In this document: positions 62,501 to 64,000 of the stretch, one piece after another
Position numbering within the stretch: the first letter of the stretch is position 1
How the letters are laid out: each line of letters begins with the position of its first letter
Assembly (NCBI GenBank): GCA_911728435.2
Contig: OU452203.1
Coordinates: 19,055,651-19,119,650 of the forward strand
Source: Apoderus coryli
Taxonomy: Eukaryota > Arthropoda > Insecta > Coleoptera > Attelabidae
Direction: 5' to 3'
Length of the DNA stretch: 64,000 nt
Made by a program: the position numbers and the translations under genes
The notes under the pieces: model-generated
Database searches by the model: none
Seen by the model: only the letters and a program-made list of their open reading frames with translations
What the model was told of the DNA's origin: nothing

Positions 62501-64000
62501 TGGAGCTATTAGCAAATGTGTTTGCTATTGTTGTTACGCTTGTACTGGCTATAACACTAGTCAAAGGCGTTATCGAAATATTCGGTCGTTCCTTCATCAA
62601 TTTATTAGCTGTATCGATTTGATCAAAACATAGTTTTGATTTTCCTGTATGCTCCTAAAATAGGAAAAAAAGGTTTTACCACTTTATCAAACCACTTATT
62701 AAAAACTCAAAAGCAAAAAGAAGTTGAGTGGTATGACAAAGTGGTAGAACGTGTTTTCTTATTTTTAACATGAAGACCGAATCTCCGACTACCCAACGCA
62801 GTAAAAGGGTCTCATGTCATTGCTATTCCCTCGCCATCAAACGCACAAAAGGCAGCTTTAGTTGTGCATTTTCAAATATATTTGTCTAAACTACTAATTG
62901 AGCCGCCCTTTGAGGGATTACTAGGCTGGGGTAATTAATATTTGATTAACTTTGTTTATTCGAGACTTTTTTAATTTTCAAGTACAAAACTAATTAGGAT
63001 TACTTTGCGAGTAAAAATGGACCAAGGTCATTAGTTACCTTAACGATTTTTGGGGATGTAGCACCAGATTTCAGCTTCAATATATCAACAGAGTTAGTGA
63101 ATTTCGATATATTTGCTGAAGTACCAGACATAGCAAATGCTTTCGAACTTGCACCACTAGCTGCTAGCTTGCTCATTTTCGAAGAGGCAGACACGTTTGT
63201 TGATTGTTTAGATGTCACCGGTTTCGGCAATGGAAGTTGTTGTGGTAACATACTAGTCAAGTATTTCAAATGTTCTGAAATTATTTAATATTTACATTCA
63301 TATTGAACAACTATGTTTGCTTAGAGTTAGACTATAGCAAATACTGTTTGGTTCTATCTAATCTAACACAGAAATCCTGAAATAGGAAGATACTCTGCTT
63401 TGCTATTAGACGTAAAACTTTTGCCTCAAATACAGCCGCATGACTGTCATTTACCTGGGGTAAAAGGTGGCATGGCACTTGTCATCCCACCCATAATACT
63501 CTTATCAATCCCAGTTGGTGTTTTACTCATATTACTTGTCAACTTATTGAAAGTGTCCATAAATGTCATTGAACAATTTGATTGTGTTGGTAGGTTCATC
63601 TGTTTAGCGAAATTCGCTTGGCTATTCAGTAAATTGGTTTGAGTTAAGAATGGGTTAGGCATTGTTGGTGTCCCGATCGGGTTACCTAATTGACCTGAAA
63701 AATAAATAAATTAGTCAACATTTTAGATTTACCCCAACGTGAATTACACTAAAACAATTCAAACTTCACTTACCTTGTGTCAACAACTGTGTCAACTGCG
63801 TAAGTTGTGATAAATTCATATTTTTACTATACTGCTTTATTAATTCCTCCTGATAATGTTTCATATAAGCATAATTTGAGTCATAGATAGACTTGGGCCA
63901 AGGAAATGCACCACCTAGACCAGCCGCAACATTAATAGGACTCCTAATGCGTGGTGGTTTGATCTGTCCAGGTATTTTAGGCAGTGGAGGTCTGCCCCGA
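56576..64000 (-). CDS. 3' part of an unidentified Ser/Thr/Pro/Asn-rich protein with a C-terminal SUMO-binding-like motif
   Basis: Six terminal exons fit together in phase on the minus strand: 64000-63774 (partial, continues beyond the window), 63694-63455, 63274-63039, 62654-62459, 62353-61962 and 56947-56576. They encode about 554 residues to the TGA at 56576. Visible pieces: GRPPLPKIPGQIKPPRIRSP, WPKSIYDSNYAYMKHYQEEL, a Gln/Leu/Thr run (LSQLTQLTQLLTQ), Asn/Met/Thr-rich and Ser/Ala-rich stretches, then a charged helix (KTLQEKLADKKKEQQKKQQK). The last exon holds a Lys/Ser/Asp-rich tail ending DSSDDDVICID, an acidic-hydrophobic pattern like a SUMO-interaction motif. No globular domain was recognised. 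Composition suggests a nuclear scaffold or chromatin protein. Ubinuclein/yemanuclein is a weak guess only. The last intron (56948-61961) is 5.0 kb and full of MITEs. Confidence 0.8.
57056..57676. mobile_element. piggyBac-like non-autonomous element (TTAA-flanked)
   Basis: TTAA at 57056-57059 is followed by CCCTAGAGAATTCGCGC. The other end reads GCGCGAGTGCTGCAGGG followed by TTAA at 57673-57676. The ends are inverse of each other (CCCT/AGGG, then a subterminal GTGAGCATTTCTCTCAC block near 57104 and GTGAGAGAAATGCTCA near 57638). CCCT ends inside a TTAA duplication are typical of piggyBac. Nothing in the 613-bp body looks like a transposase. It lies in the last intron of the minus-strand gene. 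Confidence 0.7.
58224..58308. repeat. Two adjacent GC-rich palindromes
   Basis: CGGGAAGTACGTACTTCCCG at 58224-58243 is a perfect 20-bp palindrome. 58281-58308 (CGTCCGGGA ... TCCCGGACG) is a second, imperfect one with the same GGGAAGT core. They are much richer in GC than the surrounding intron and probably belong to one small repeat unit. Confidence 0.6.
58309..60546. other. Intron sequence, no gene seen
   Basis: AT-rich. The less AT-rich block 59950-60250 has short open frames on both strands that I cannot assign, and may be transposon-derived. Confidence 0.35.
60547..60972. mobile_element. MITE-like inverted repeat enclosing a tandem duplication
   Basis: 60549-60590 (AAATACTCCTTCTGGGAAGT through GTTAGTGACTCCAGCG) is the inverse of 60928-60969 with a few mismatches. 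Between them two diverged direct repeats begin ATGCCAAACGACAT at 60653 and 60777. Both contain ATGATAGCGT-CTATACCAAA and TTGCCTG-TGGGT-GTGAAATT, with an extra ~30 bp in the second. No protein is coded. It lies in the last intron of the minus-strand gene. Confidence 0.6.
60973..61961. other. Remainder of the last intron, no gene seen
   Basis: AT-rich. A 114-codon open frame at 61425-61769 has no recognised family and is made mostly of AT-rich codons. Nothing else was seen. Confidence 0.35.

Overview
This is AT-rich, intron-rich animal DNA, almost certainly from an insect. I suspect a beetle, but no sequence here fixes the order. Three complete protein genes and the 3' part of a fourth lie in the second half. 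The first 30 kb and all large introns are packed with dead or miniature transposable elements. No rRNA, tRNA or CRISPR was seen.

Layout: 0.5-1.9 kb holds a Crypton-type tyrosine recombinase with one internal stop and a large hairpin after it. 3.8-5.8 kb is an element with roughly 370-bp inverted ends and a second inverted pair nested inside. 7.2-10.2 kb holds two reverse-transcriptase (RT) relics, each carrying a short fold-back inverted duplication of its own coding DNA. 12.5-14.2 kb holds Tc1-like and mariner relics. 17.2-19.7 kb is an inverted-repeat element with a THAP zinc-finger exon, later hit by other elements. 22-30 kb holds miniature inverted-repeat elements, a mariner scrap and a LINE 3' end.

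Genes: (1) 35.3-45.1 kb (+), a PDE10-type cyclic nucleotide phosphodiesterase with two GAF domains and an HD catalytic domain. I assembled it from 13 phase-compatible coding exons (772 aa), with a possible 5' exon near 30.3 kb. (2) 49.4-52.0 kb (-), a SOCS5/Socs36E-type suppressor of cytokine signalling with 8 coding exons (478 aa), including an 82-nt exon. (3) 53.85-55.74 kb (+), the NF45/ILF2 orthologue with 7 exons (402 aa). (4) 56.6-64.0 kb (-), the last six exons of a low-complexity, probably nuclear protein ending in a SUMO-interaction-like tail; it runs off the window. SOCS and ILF2 are divergent around about 1.9 kb. ILF2 and gene 4 converge. The genes are unrelated in function (cyclic nucleotide signalling, JAK/STAT or receptor feedback, RNA binding).

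Most unusual observation: a 26-bp, nearly perfect palindrome occurs at two sites 33 kb apart (6432-6457 and 39934-39959). Each copy is bracketed by a different, exact 7-bp direct repeat (GTTACTG and CCCACAG). This is the signature of a transposed element that consists only of two head-to-head 13-bp ends.
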